From: an uncultured Bacteroidales bacterium
Lineage (GTDB): Bacteria > Bacteroidota > Bacteroidia > Bacteroidales > Bacteroidaceae
DNA: 64,000 bases
Assembly (NCBI GenBank): GCA_902798425.1
Contig: CADBWR010000007.1
Span: forward strand, 17,190-81,189
Reading direction: 5' to 3'
In this document: positions 26,787-34,467 of the stretch, in pieces
How positions within the stretch are numbered: position 1 is the stretch's first letter
How the letters are laid out: the number at the start of each line of letters is the position of its first letter
Notes under the pieces: generated by a model
What the model saw: the letters and a program-made list of their open reading frames with translations, nothing else
What the model was told of the DNA's origin: nothing
Database searches by the model: none
Program-made: the position numbers and the translations under genes

Positions 26787-27611
26787 ATGATTGCGCCAAC
26801 CTATCATATCTCATCGGAAATGCTTTGTCTGGTTTCCGCCATTTCCGAACAAATAGGAATTCTGAAAAGTCTCACCTGTCGTGAACCCAAGACACCAGAG
26901 CTGTCGTACAATCCGTTCTCGGAAGACGACCTGCAACGGGCACAAGAGAAATTTGCCACAGGACTGAGCCAAGGCGTCGGACGTTATAATACAGCCGATC
27001 AGCATGCGCGTCTGCACATGGCTATGCTCTTCGACTGGCTCATCAACAGCCAGGAGCATCCGCTCGTCAAGAGCTGTATTTTCCATTACGAACTGATAGC
27101 CATTCATCCGTTCTCCGAGGGCAACGAGCGCCTCGCACTCTACTGGCAAAGCCTTCTCTTGGCACAATGGCAACCACTCTTGGCTGGACTACCCTTGGAA
27201 ACGGTGGTCATTGAGCGCCAACAGGAATATCGGCGCATACTTGCCTATCATGGTGAAATGGCTAAAATCACCCATTTCGTCGAGTTCATCTTGCAGTGTC
27301 TGCTGGACATCACCCTACAAGAGGTGAAGAACAAAACAGAGAACAAGGCAAGGGAGAGAAGCAGAGAGAAAGCACCTTCCAGCACAGCAGACAACAGTCT
27401 TCCAGAGGGTGCCGAAGCCCTCCTCACCAAGTCTGAACAGCGCATTGTCAAACTGCTGGTGGCCGATCCGCACATCACCATTGGCATACTGGCCCATCGT
27501 CTACAGCTCTCTGAGGCAGGCATCAACAAGGCTTTGGCCAATCTGCGCAAGAAGAAAGTCATCGAGCGCATTGGCGCCAATAAGAACGGCTCGTGGAAAG
27601 TCAATCTCTAA
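26787..27611 (+). CDS. Fic-like protein with C-terminal winged helix, degenerate motif
   Basis: A 274-residue protein. The Fic core motif HxFx(D/E)GNGRxxR appears as H107 PFSEGNER with Leu-Ala-Leu after it: His107, Phe109, Glu111, Gly-Asn and Arg115 are kept, but the second Gly is Glu114 and the final Arg is replaced. Fic enzymes move AMP or other nucleotides onto proteins; loss of these residues may weaken or change activity. A Lys/Arg/Glu-rich linker (about 185-210) leads to a winged-helix DNA-binding region (EQRIVKLLVADPHITIGILAHRLQLSEAGINKALANLRKKKVIERIG). The gene starts 15 bases after uvrA. Confidence 0.75.
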   Translation: MIAPTYHISSEMLCLVSAISEQIGILKSLTCREPKTPELSYNPFSEDDLQRAQEKFATGLSQGVGRYNTADQHARLHMAMLFDWLINSQEHPLVKSCIFHYELIAIHPFSEGNERLALYWQSLLLAQWQPLLAGLPLETVVIERQQEYRRILAYHGEMAKITHFVEFILQCLLDITLQEVKNKTENKARERSREKAPSSTADNSLPEGAEALLTKSEQRIVKLLVADPHITIGILAHRLQLSEAGINKALANLRKKKVIERIGANKNGSWKVNL

Positions 27612-27639
27612 TGAATCATTAAACAACGAATAATCAAAT

Positions 27640-27936
27640 ATGTATTTTACTGGCATCGTCATTGCATTAATGACATTCCTTACCATAGGAGTATGGCATC
27701 CTATCGTCATCAAAACCGAATACTATTGGGGCACGCGCCCATGGGTTGTCTACCTGCTCATTGGCATCAGCTGTTGCGCTGCTGCCCTCTTCATTGAGAA
27801 CATCTACCTCTCCTCCTTCCTGGGCGTCTTTGGTGCCTCCTCGCTATGGGGCATCGGCGAACTCTTTGCCCAGCGCAAGCGCGTCCTGAAAGGCTGGTTC
27901 CCCATGAACCCCAAGCGCAAGCACGAGTATAGTTAG
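27640..27936 (+). CDS. DUF4491 family membrane protein
   Basis: A 98-residue protein with three hydrophobic helices (YFTGIVIALMTFLTIGVW, VVYLLIGISCCAAALFIE, LSSFLGVFGASSLWGIGELF) and a basic tail (PMNPKRKHEYS). I recognise the DUF4491 pattern, with conserved HPIVIKTEYYWG and RVLKGWFPMNP. Function unknown. Follows the Fic-like gene by 28 bases. Confidence 0.82.
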   Translation: MYFTGIVIALMTFLTIGVWHPIVIKTEYYWGTRPWVVYLLIGISCCAAALFIENIYLSSFLGVFGASSLWGIGELFAQRKRVLKGWFPMNPKRKHEYS

Positions 27937-27982
27937 CAGTATTTCTAAAAGAAAGCGCAAAAACTATTAACCTATTAATATG

Positions 27983-28023
27983 ACATGCCTCAAACCCTCA
28001 GCACATCGGGGTTTGAGGCATGT
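27983..28023. terminator. 15-bp perfect hairpin between convergent units
   Basis: Arms 27983-27997 and 28009-28023 pair perfectly over 15 bp with an 11-nt loop. No T run follows on either strand, so it may be a processing or bidirectional stop site between DUF4491 and the utilisation locus. Confidence 0.5.
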
Positions 28024-28081
28024 TAAATGTTTGCGAAACATTTAATGTCCATTTAACAAACATCGACAAGTCCGTTAAATG
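28022..28081. repeat. Repeated GTTAAATG / CATTTAAC words
   Basis: A perfect 10-bp inverted pair TTAAATGTTT-GCG-AAACATTTAA (28023-28045) is followed by CATTTAAC (28050-28057) and GTTAAATG (28074-28081). Non-coding as far as I can see. Confidence 0.55.
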
Positions 28082-28151
28082 TTTCCTCTACGGCGTCACG
28101 TTGAATAACGTGAAACTCGTAATACAACTCCGTATACAGCTGATAACGATA

Positions 28152-28169
28152 AAATTCTCTAGAGAATTT
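28152..28169. repeat. 18-bp perfect palindrome
   Basis: AAATTCTCTAGAGAATTT reads the same on both strands. It sits in the roughly 290-base gap at 27937-28227, which otherwise holds only hairpins and tandem repeats and no convincing gene. Confidence 0.6.
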
Positions 28170-28178
28170 ATGCGAAAT

Positions 28179-28227
28179 ACAGCTGATACAGATGCGGCTA
28201 CAGCTGATACAGATGCGGCTACAGCTA
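28179..28227 (+). repeat. 21-bp tandem repeat
   Basis: Two perfect copies of ACAGCTGATACAGATGCGGC plus T, and a partial third copy, end against the stop codon of the last gene of the GH31 operon. Confidence 0.8.
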
Positions 28228-29139
28228 TTACTTCACCACAACCTTGCGGATGGTACCATCAGGCTGGCGAATAATATTGAGGCCACGGCGCAGATGGGAC
28301 TGTGGAGTGCCCTGCAGGTCGTAAATGGCAGTGGAAACCCTACCCTCCTCGCTCTGTAAGACAGAGGGATCTACGGCAGTAGACTCCTGAACGGTGCGAG
28401 AACCAGAGGAGAGCAACTCCGCATGTATGGTCTCAGTGAAGAGATTGACACGAATGCGATAGATGCCAGGGGTATTCACCTGCCACTTGGTATCGTCGCC
28501 ACCAATGCGCAGCTGGGAGGCCTGCAAGATGTCCTCGTTGTTGACAAAGGGATGAAGCTCGCGAGGGCCCCACGTCATCTGACCCTCTAACTTGAAATGG
28601 CCAGGTTCTACGACATTGTCGTAGATGCCCAACTCGCCCGTCCACTCAAAGACGTAAGGGTCTTCATGGTCGCGCAGGAAGGGCAGCATGTTGTCGCGCT
28701 TCCATTCTTCACTGTCAGAACCGCCAGGGAAGGCGCTACCCGCAATGAGCAACTCGTTCCACGGCAGGAAGAGTTCGCCACGAACCGTCCTGGCAGCGGT
28801 ATCGACGATGAAGCGGTAGGTATCCTCACTAAATGGCACTACCCAGCCGGCACTGTTCTTGTCGGTGGTAAGGGTGTAAGAGAGTCCATAGTTGATGAGG
28901 TAGCTGTCGACCAGCTTAGGAGTCAGAAACTGGGTAACACCCTCCTGATATGTAGGGGTAGTCATCAGTTGCAGTTCACCCTCGGCAAGGGCGCCGGCAA
29001 AACGGAACTTGCCATCAGGACGCGACACCAATTGACAGGGACCATCAGGCAGTGCTGTACCTGTAGCCCACAGCTGAGTCTGGCACTGTGATGTGCTACA
29101 CACAAGCGTTAACAGAAATAATATTATACTTCTAATCAT
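28228..29139 (-). CDS. SusE/SusF-like secreted glycan-binding protein with C-terminal sorting tail
   Basis: A 303-residue protein; the start is the Met of MIRSIILFLLTLVC, just 2 bases past the GH31 stop, giving a signal peptide; a much longer frame upstream overlaps the GH31 gene and is ignored. Two beta-sandwich units resemble SusE/SusF starch-binding modules (LWATGTALPDG ... GELQLMTTP, then LLIAGSAFPGG ... RIGGDDTKWQVNTPGIYRIRVN). A Thr/Ser linker leads to YDLQGTPQSHLRRGLNIIRQ, the short Prevotella-type secretion tail. It is a paralogue of the 36629-37348 product, last gene of operon A, and probably holds alpha-glucan at the surface. No clear lipobox is seen. Confidence 0.75.
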   Translation of the reverse strand: MIRSIILFLLTLVCSTSQCQTQLWATGTALPDGPCQLVSRPDGKFRFAGALAEGELQLMTTPTYQEGVTQFLTPKLVDSYLINYGLSYTLTTDKNSAGWVVPFSEDTYRFIVDTAARTVRGELFLPWNELLIAGSAFPGGSDSEEWKRDNMLPFLRDHEDPYVFEWTGELGIYDNVVEPGHFKLEGQMTWGPRELHPFVNNEDILQASQLRIGGDDTKWQVNTPGIYRIRVNLFTETIHAELLSSGSRTVQESTAVDPSVLQSEEGRVSTAIYDLQGTPQSHLRRGLNIIRQPDGTIRKVVVK

Positions 29140-29140
29140 A

Positions 29141-31567
29141 TTATAAGACGACTTTGTGGTTAGTGACACGCCCATCGGACCATACACGACGGACAATGCA
29201 GGGAGTAGCGGGTTGGACGGTCTGCAGCGGACGACCTTGCAGGTCGTAGTAGTGCTCAGACTGCAACTTGCGACTGTCAACCTCATGGATGCCTGTCGCA
29301 GCACGCTGCACCTTCACTGTGACGGCCTCGTCGCAAGAGGTGGCGGGGATGTTGACGGTGAGTTCTCGACGCTCAGCATCGTAGTTCCAGCTGTCGACTG
29401 CCACGTCGTTGACAGACACAGACTGCGGCAGGTCTTCTGACAAGAAGCGCACCTGATAGGAGCGCTCAGAGAGCATGCCGTTGAAATGGCCCTGACGAGG
29501 GTCGATGGTCAACAGCAGCTGATGGTCGTTGCGCTGCTGACGAATCAGCGTCGTCGTAAAACCGTCGGTGGTATAGTTCTGCGTGTCGCCCTCATCCTCG
29601 TAGAGCGAGGTCTCGCCATCGGCACCAGGCACCACGAGGAGGTGCAACTCGGTGGGGCGCGTCTTGAGATTGTCTACCAACGGATTGCAGGGAACGATGG
29701 CTCCGGCACGATAGAAATAAGGTATCTCCTCCTGTCCATACCAGTCGCTGAGAGTCTGCGAACCCGGTACCAAGGTACCACGGCAGACGTCAAACCACTG
29801 GCCTTCGGGCAGCCACGTCTGGTGATATGCCATGCCCTCGTTCTCAGCGGCCGTCACCACGGGCGATACCAGGATGTCGTCGCCAAACATATACTCCTGT
29901 TCAGCACGATAGGACTCGTTAGCCTCGGGCCACTCGTAGTAGAGCGGACGACAGATGCTGATGCCCGTATCGTAAGCCTGACGGGCAGCGGTATAGATGT
30001 AGGGCATGAGCTGGTAGCGCAGGTTGACACACTTCAGCATGGAAGGGAAGTTCTCGTACTTCCAGATGCGACGCTCATTGCCTGCCTGACTGGCACCATG
30101 GGTGCGGAAGATGGGCGAGAAGACGCCAAACTGCAGCCAGCGCAGCATCAACTCTGGGTTGGGGTCGCCCAGTTGCATATGACCGCCAAGGTCGTGGCCC
30201 CAATAGCCAAAGCAGACGTTAGAAGCCGTAGCGGTGAAGTAAGGCTGGAAGGCCAAAGAGCCATAAGTGCCATAGGTATCGCCCGAGAAGCCAATGGGAT
30301 AACGATGGCTGCCCAGTCCACCCCAGCGGTGGAAGATGAGCGGACGACGTTCTGGGCGGTTCAAGCGCATGTCGTTATAGAACACGTGGTTGCACCAGAA
30401 GGTCTCTCCCAACCCATTGATATAGTTGCTGGTGAGATTCTGCTGCCAGTCGAGCCACCAGAAGTCGACGCCCTGGCTCTCACGATCGCGGATGATGCGT
30501 TTGAACATGGAGCGATAGAAGGCGGGATCCTCTAACTTCCAGGGTACGCGGTCGGTAGAGGGCTCCATTCCCAGGTCGTCACGAATCTCGGCAAAGTGGT
30601 CTTCGTATTTAGCCACACCATCGGCAGGATGCAGGTTCAGACTGACCTTCAGACCCTGCTGGTGCATCCAGCGAATGAGTCCATCGGGGTTGGAGATGAG
30701 ACTCTTGTTCCAAGTCCAACCTGTCCAGCCATCGAGGTGCCAGTCCATATCCATAATCATCACGTCGATGGGAATATCGTTCTGCTTGATTTCGTTGGTC
30801 AGATTCATGAAGTCGCTCTGTGAGTAGCGCTGATACTTGCTATACCAGTATCCCAGGGCATAGAGCGGCGGCATGGGCTGGCGTCCGGCAATCTGTATAT
30901 AGTCGCCAATAGCCTTCTTATAGTCGTGAGCATAGCCCATGAAGTAGAGGTCGAGGGCATTACGGTCTATGGGCTGAGCTACCCAGTCGATGCCGTCGAC
31001 TGGCGTGTCGAAGGCAAAAGTCGTGGAGCCGTCGCCACGCTTGGTGGTTGGCGACTCGTCAATGACGGCCCATCCGGCACGCGAAATGATGCCATCCTCC
31101 AAGTCACCACGTTGGTTGTCACCACTGGCTGTGTCGAGGGTACGCTTAGTACCCTTGAGGTTGAGGGCATCCTGCTTGCCAGGGTACCACGTTACATTGT
31201 GAGCACCAACCTTCATGGTGATGCAGAGGTTGTCGGGTTTCTGATATTGTGGCGAGATGATGCTATTCTTCTTGTAGCGCAGCGTCAACTTAGCTGTCTC
31301 AATATAGAGATAGTTGTCTTCCTCACGAACGGTATATGCCGGTACAGGGAGGCGACGGTTCACGACAGCAAAGGTGGCACGGTCTTCAAACTTAGCTGAC
31401 GAACTGTACTGAATGCGAATCATCTCAGGAGTGAGCACCGTAAAGCGTGCCCTACCCGACGTGACCACAGCAGCAGGATCTGCCACTGGGTTAGAAAAAG
31501 CTGTCTCTGCTGACAGCTGCACGAGGCAACACATCAGCAGAGACGTTAGAAGAATGATTTTTTTCAC
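29141..31567 (-). CDS. GH31 family glycosidase, non-canonical nucleophile motif
   Basis: An 808-residue exported enzyme: signal peptide (LLTSLLMCCLVQLSA), N-terminal beta domain, TIM barrel, C-terminal beta domains and a sorting tail (YYDLQGRPLQ ... NHKVVL). GH31 marks: MPPLYALGYWYSKYQRY, IDVMIMDMDWH, and the nucleophile segment VDFWWLDWQQN with Asp373, where typical members read WxDMNE. The acid/base candidate is Asp430 in GFSGDT, and GYWGHDLGGH follows. The family cleaves alpha-glucosidic, alpha-xylosidic and related bonds; substrate cannot be read from the sequence. It is about the same architecture as the 37364-39616 product. ATGA overlap with the GLUG protein gene upstream. Confidence 0.88.
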   Translation of the reverse strand: MKKIILLTSLLMCCLVQLSAETAFSNPVADPAAVVTSGRARFTVLTPEMIRIQYSSSAKFEDRATFAVVNRRLPVPAYTVREEDNYLYIETAKLTLRYKKNSIISPQYQKPDNLCITMKVGAHNVTWYPGKQDALNLKGTKRTLDTASGDNQRGDLEDGIISRAGWAVIDESPTTKRGDGSTTFAFDTPVDGIDWVAQPIDRNALDLYFMGYAHDYKKAIGDYIQIAGRQPMPPLYALGYWYSKYQRYSQSDFMNLTNEIKQNDIPIDVMIMDMDWHLDGWTGWTWNKSLISNPDGLIRWMHQQGLKVSLNLHPADGVAKYEDHFAEIRDDLGMEPSTDRVPWKLEDPAFYRSMFKRIIRDRESQGVDFWWLDWQQNLTSNYINGLGETFWCNHVFYNDMRLNRPERRPLIFHRWGGLGSHRYPIGFSGDTYGTYGSLAFQPYFTATASNVCFGYWGHDLGGHMQLGDPNPELMLRWLQFGVFSPIFRTHGASQAGNERRIWKYENFPSMLKCVNLRYQLMPYIYTAARQAYDTGISICRPLYYEWPEANESYRAEQEYMFGDDILVSPVVTAAENEGMAYHQTWLPEGQWFDVCRGTLVPGSQTLSDWYGQEEIPYFYRAGAIVPCNPLVDNLKTRPTELHLLVVPGADGETSLYEDEGDTQNYTTDGFTTTLIRQQRNDHQLLLTIDPRQGHFNGMLSERSYQVRFLSEDLPQSVSVNDVAVDSWNYDAERRELTVNIPATSCDEAVTVKVQRAATGIHEVDSRKLQSEHYYDLQGRPLQTVQPATPCIVRRVWSDGRVTNHKVVL

Positions 31568-34440
31568 TTGATAACTACCTTTTTGCCATTGATGACATAG
31601 ATTCCCTTATTCATAGCACCAGCAACCTTGCGGCCCTGCAGGTCGAAGAACTGACCGTTAGCAATTTGCTTTTGGCTCTTGACTTCGGCAATGCCAGAAG
31701 GATTCGGGTTATAGAGTATGGGGTGACCGTCAGCAGCCTGGAACCAAACGCCAGGAGCAGCCTTAGAGAGTGCCTGGAAGACGATGCCGTTGGTGAAGTC
31801 TTCGATAGGACTCTTAGGCAGTGCGGGCCAGTCAGTAACAGGGTCGAAGCAGTTGGTAATCTGGATATTGTTGCCACGAGCGAACGACTCACCATTGGTG
31901 ACAGCACCCATATTGTAGCAGTTGGTAGTAACAGCATCGTCGCCAAACCAGCCAGACAGACCGCCAGCCTCCCTTCCAGAGGTGATGTCGCCAGCGTTGT
32001 AGCAGTTGGTGAGGGTCAGCTTCAGACCGCCAGAGAAGTTGCAGCCCACCATAGCACCAGCATTCTGAGCGACAGAGGTGACGTTACCCTCGTTGCCAAG
32101 CTGAGAGAGGAAAGCCTCGCCATTTCCACTGGCACGACCAATGAAAGCACCTACGAAGTTCTTACCACGGATGCTGCAGCTATTGTCGATGGTGATGCCA
32201 GAAATCTGAGCACCAGCAGTGATGTCGCGGAAGAAACCAACGTTAGCCTCATCAGGCATATCGATGGTCAGATTCTTGATAATGTGGTTCTGACCTTCGA
32301 AGATACCAGCATAAGGATGGTTGTTGTCACCAATACCAGGATAGTAGGAGACCTCAGCCATATCAATGTCAGCAGTGAGCTGAGCGTTGGCGCTCTGATT
32401 CAGTTTGGTAACATAGTGAGCAAACCAGAAGAGATGCTTGTCGGTAGACAGCTGATAGAAGCCATCAACGGGAGTGAGGTAGTCGGGGTTGACAGCGTTA
32501 CACTTCTTGCAGAGTCCCCAGTCGTTGAAGGTGTGAGGAGCAATATTGCCACCAGCAGTATTGCTATAAGTAACAGAGCTGCCAGCAATAGGTGTAATAC
32601 CATCGCAGTCGAGGTTACCGTTGGCATAAACCACAGCAGTACCGAAGGGTACGGGGTGGTCCTCAGTACCGATAACCTGATACCATGCTACGTCGTCGCT
32701 CTGCTTGCCATTGAGCAAGTAAGCCAGTGCACCACTTGTCAAATCTGCCTTAGTGAAGGCGATACCCTGGTCACCGTCCATTTGATAGAGGTTCTCGCCC
32801 TGAACAGAATTATGTCTGTACAGGCCAGCGCCATCGTTGACGAGACCCGTGCTATAACAGTTCTTGATGGTTGACTTGTCGCTACCCATCCATGCGCAGA
32901 TACCTGCGTTCTCGTTTGAACCAGTAATGGTACCCAAATTGTAGCAGTTCTCAATGTGAACCTCTTTCTCAGAACAGCCGATGATACCAGCTGCATTCTG
33001 TGCGGTACCGTTGATGTCGGCCTCGTTACCACAGTTGCGAACGATGACACCGTCGCCCCATACATGACCGAGGATACCAGCGGCGCATGCGTTACCCACC
33101 ATCGTACAAGAAGCATCAATGATGACATTCTCGATGATGGCACCACCTACGGCCTGTCCGAAGAGTGCCTGGTTGTTAAGTCCAGCGTTGGTGGTCAGAT
33201 TCAGAATACGATGACCCTGACCATCAAAGTGACCTTTGAAGTCACGACCATCCTGTCCGATAGGAGTCCATGCAAGACCATCCATATCTATATTTGCAGT
33301 CAGCTTAGCATTAGCATCGCCCTTTCCCTGATTGACCATATAGGCAAACCAGTTGAGTTGCTGACCATCAGCAATAGGATAGTTTCCTTCTGTATCAGCC
33401 TCGATGAAATCTTCCTGCCACTTGCCACAACCCGTGCAGAAGCCACCAGCGAAGACATGCTCATCAACAGTGCTACCCTCGTGATTAGAGAAAGCAACGT
33501 CAGTACCAGCCTTAGGAGTGATACCATCGCACTGCAGGGTACCATTGGCATATACCAAAGAATGTGTAGGATCGAAAGTAGGCTGAACATCCTTGATGTC
33601 ACTCTCCAGATTCTGACGCCATACGCCAGCATCCTTTTTGCCATTCAGCTGGAAAGCCAACTTACCAGAAGCGAGGTCGCCTTCTTCGATGATTGTTGCG
33701 CCTTGAGTATCATAAAGATTGAAGATGCGTTCTTTAGTAAAGGCATCGGTATTGTTGCGATAGAGGTCCTTGCCTTCGTTCTGACCGCCAGAGAGCATGT
33801 GGCCAGTATTCCAGAAACCCTTGATCTCTACGTAGCTGTGACCACCGAACCAACCGGTAATGATGGCACTCTCGCCAGCAGCATTTACATCGCCCGTGTT
33901 GTAGCAGTTGATAATGCGAGTAGCAGGACCGCCGCTCCAAACAACACCAATCAAGGCGCAGCAGTTGTTGCGACCTTCTACATAGCCCTCGTGACCTACA
34001 TTCTCGAGTGTTACCCAGCCTGAGCCGTTGCTAACACCAATGATTCCACCGATGTGGTCATCGCCAATGAATGAGTTTCCATGACCTGCAATGAGGTTCT
34101 TGATGATGCAGCCACCATCGACAACACCGAAGAGGCCAATGTCTGAAGAGCCAATATACATTACGTTGTCAATCTTGTGGAACTGACCGTCGAAGGTGCC
34201 CTTGTAACGAGCCTGGTCGTTGCCGATAACAACATAGTTAGCGTTAGAGAAATCGATGTCGGCTGTGAGCACGGCATTAGCCTCAGTCTCACCACCGTTC
34301 ACGATGTTAGCAAATTCTACCAATTGAGCTGCTGTACCAATCTCGTACACCTCATTGGCATTCTTCTCCAATGCAAAGACATTGGTACATGTCAGGCAAC
34401 ATAGCGCCCACATGCAGAGGTAAGTAAATCGTTGATTCAT
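31564..34440 (-). CDS. Secreted GLUG-repeat protein with C-terminal sorting tail
   Basis: A 958-residue exported protein (signal peptide to about residue 23, ending NVFA). Three long internal repeats (roughly 30-300, 350-610 and 665-890) each contain GLUG-type right-handed beta-helix turns: an ADIDF/ADIDM strand, FDGQxHxIxNL, then GxxxxxxIxNCYNTGDV-like steps (INCYNTGDVNA, IENCYNLGTITG, LTNCYNAGDITS). Short Cys-containing units (CDGITPKAG, GFCTGCGKWQ) separate them. The tail FFDLQGRKVAGAMNKGIYV ... KKVVIK marks type IX export to the surface. GLUG repeats occur in adhesins and proteases; no catalytic motif is seen. It lies between two GH31 genes of operon A, so glycan binding is likely, by inference. 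Confidence 0.8.
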   Translation of the reverse strand: MNQRFTYLCMWALCCLTCTNVFALEKNANEVYEIGTAAQLVEFANIVNGGETEANAVLTADIDFSNANYVVIGNDQARYKGTFDGQFHKIDNVMYIGSSDIGLFGVVDGGCIIKNLIAGHGNSFIGDDHIGGIIGVSNGSGWVTLENVGHEGYVEGRNNCCALIGVVWSGGPATRIINCYNTGDVNAAGESAIITGWFGGHSYVEIKGFWNTGHMLSGGQNEGKDLYRNNTDAFTKERIFNLYDTQGATIIEEGDLASGKLAFQLNGKKDAGVWRQNLESDIKDVQPTFDPTHSLVYANGTLQCDGITPKAGTDVAFSNHEGSTVDEHVFAGGFCTGCGKWQEDFIEADTEGNYPIADGQQLNWFAYMVNQGKGDANAKLTANIDMDGLAWTPIGQDGRDFKGHFDGQGHRILNLTTNAGLNNQALFGQAVGGAIIENVIIDASCTMVGNACAAGILGHVWGDGVIVRNCGNEADINGTAQNAAGIIGCSEKEVHIENCYNLGTITGSNENAGICAWMGSDKSTIKNCYSTGLVNDGAGLYRHNSVQGENLYQMDGDQGIAFTKADLTSGALAYLLNGKQSDDVAWYQVIGTEDHPVPFGTAVVYANGNLDCDGITPIAGSSVTYSNTAGGNIAPHTFNDWGLCKKCNAVNPDYLTPVDGFYQLSTDKHLFWFAHYVTKLNQSANAQLTADIDMAEVSYYPGIGDNNHPYAGIFEGQNHIIKNLTIDMPDEANVGFFRDITAGAQISGITIDNSCSIRGKNFVGAFIGRASGNGEAFLSQLGNEGNVTSVAQNAGAMVGCNFSGGLKLTLTNCYNAGDITSGREAGGLSGWFGDDAVTTNCYNMGAVTNGESFARGNNIQITNCFDPVTDWPALPKSPIEDFTNGIVFQALSKAAPGVWFQAADGHPILYNPNPSGIAEVKSQKQIANGQFFDLQGRKVAGAMNKGIYVINGKKVVIK

Positions 34441-34467
34441 AATTACTTTTGTTTAATAGGTTAATAA

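Noticed and set aside
28020-28274. An 84-codon plus-strand frame across the repeat cluster
   Set aside because: It is built from palindromes and the 21-bp repeat and overlaps the end of the opposite-strand SusE-like gene; no family pattern is seen.
29140-29304. A 55-residue N-terminal extension of the SusE-like protein
   Set aside because: It lies inside the upstream GH31 gene in another frame, while the Met at 29139 starts a good signal peptide two bases after that gene ends.
31666-32874. A 402-codon plus-strand frame opposite the GLUG protein
   Set aside because: It is the antisense of a repeat-rich gene with a signal peptide and sorting tail; long antisense frames are expected at this composition.
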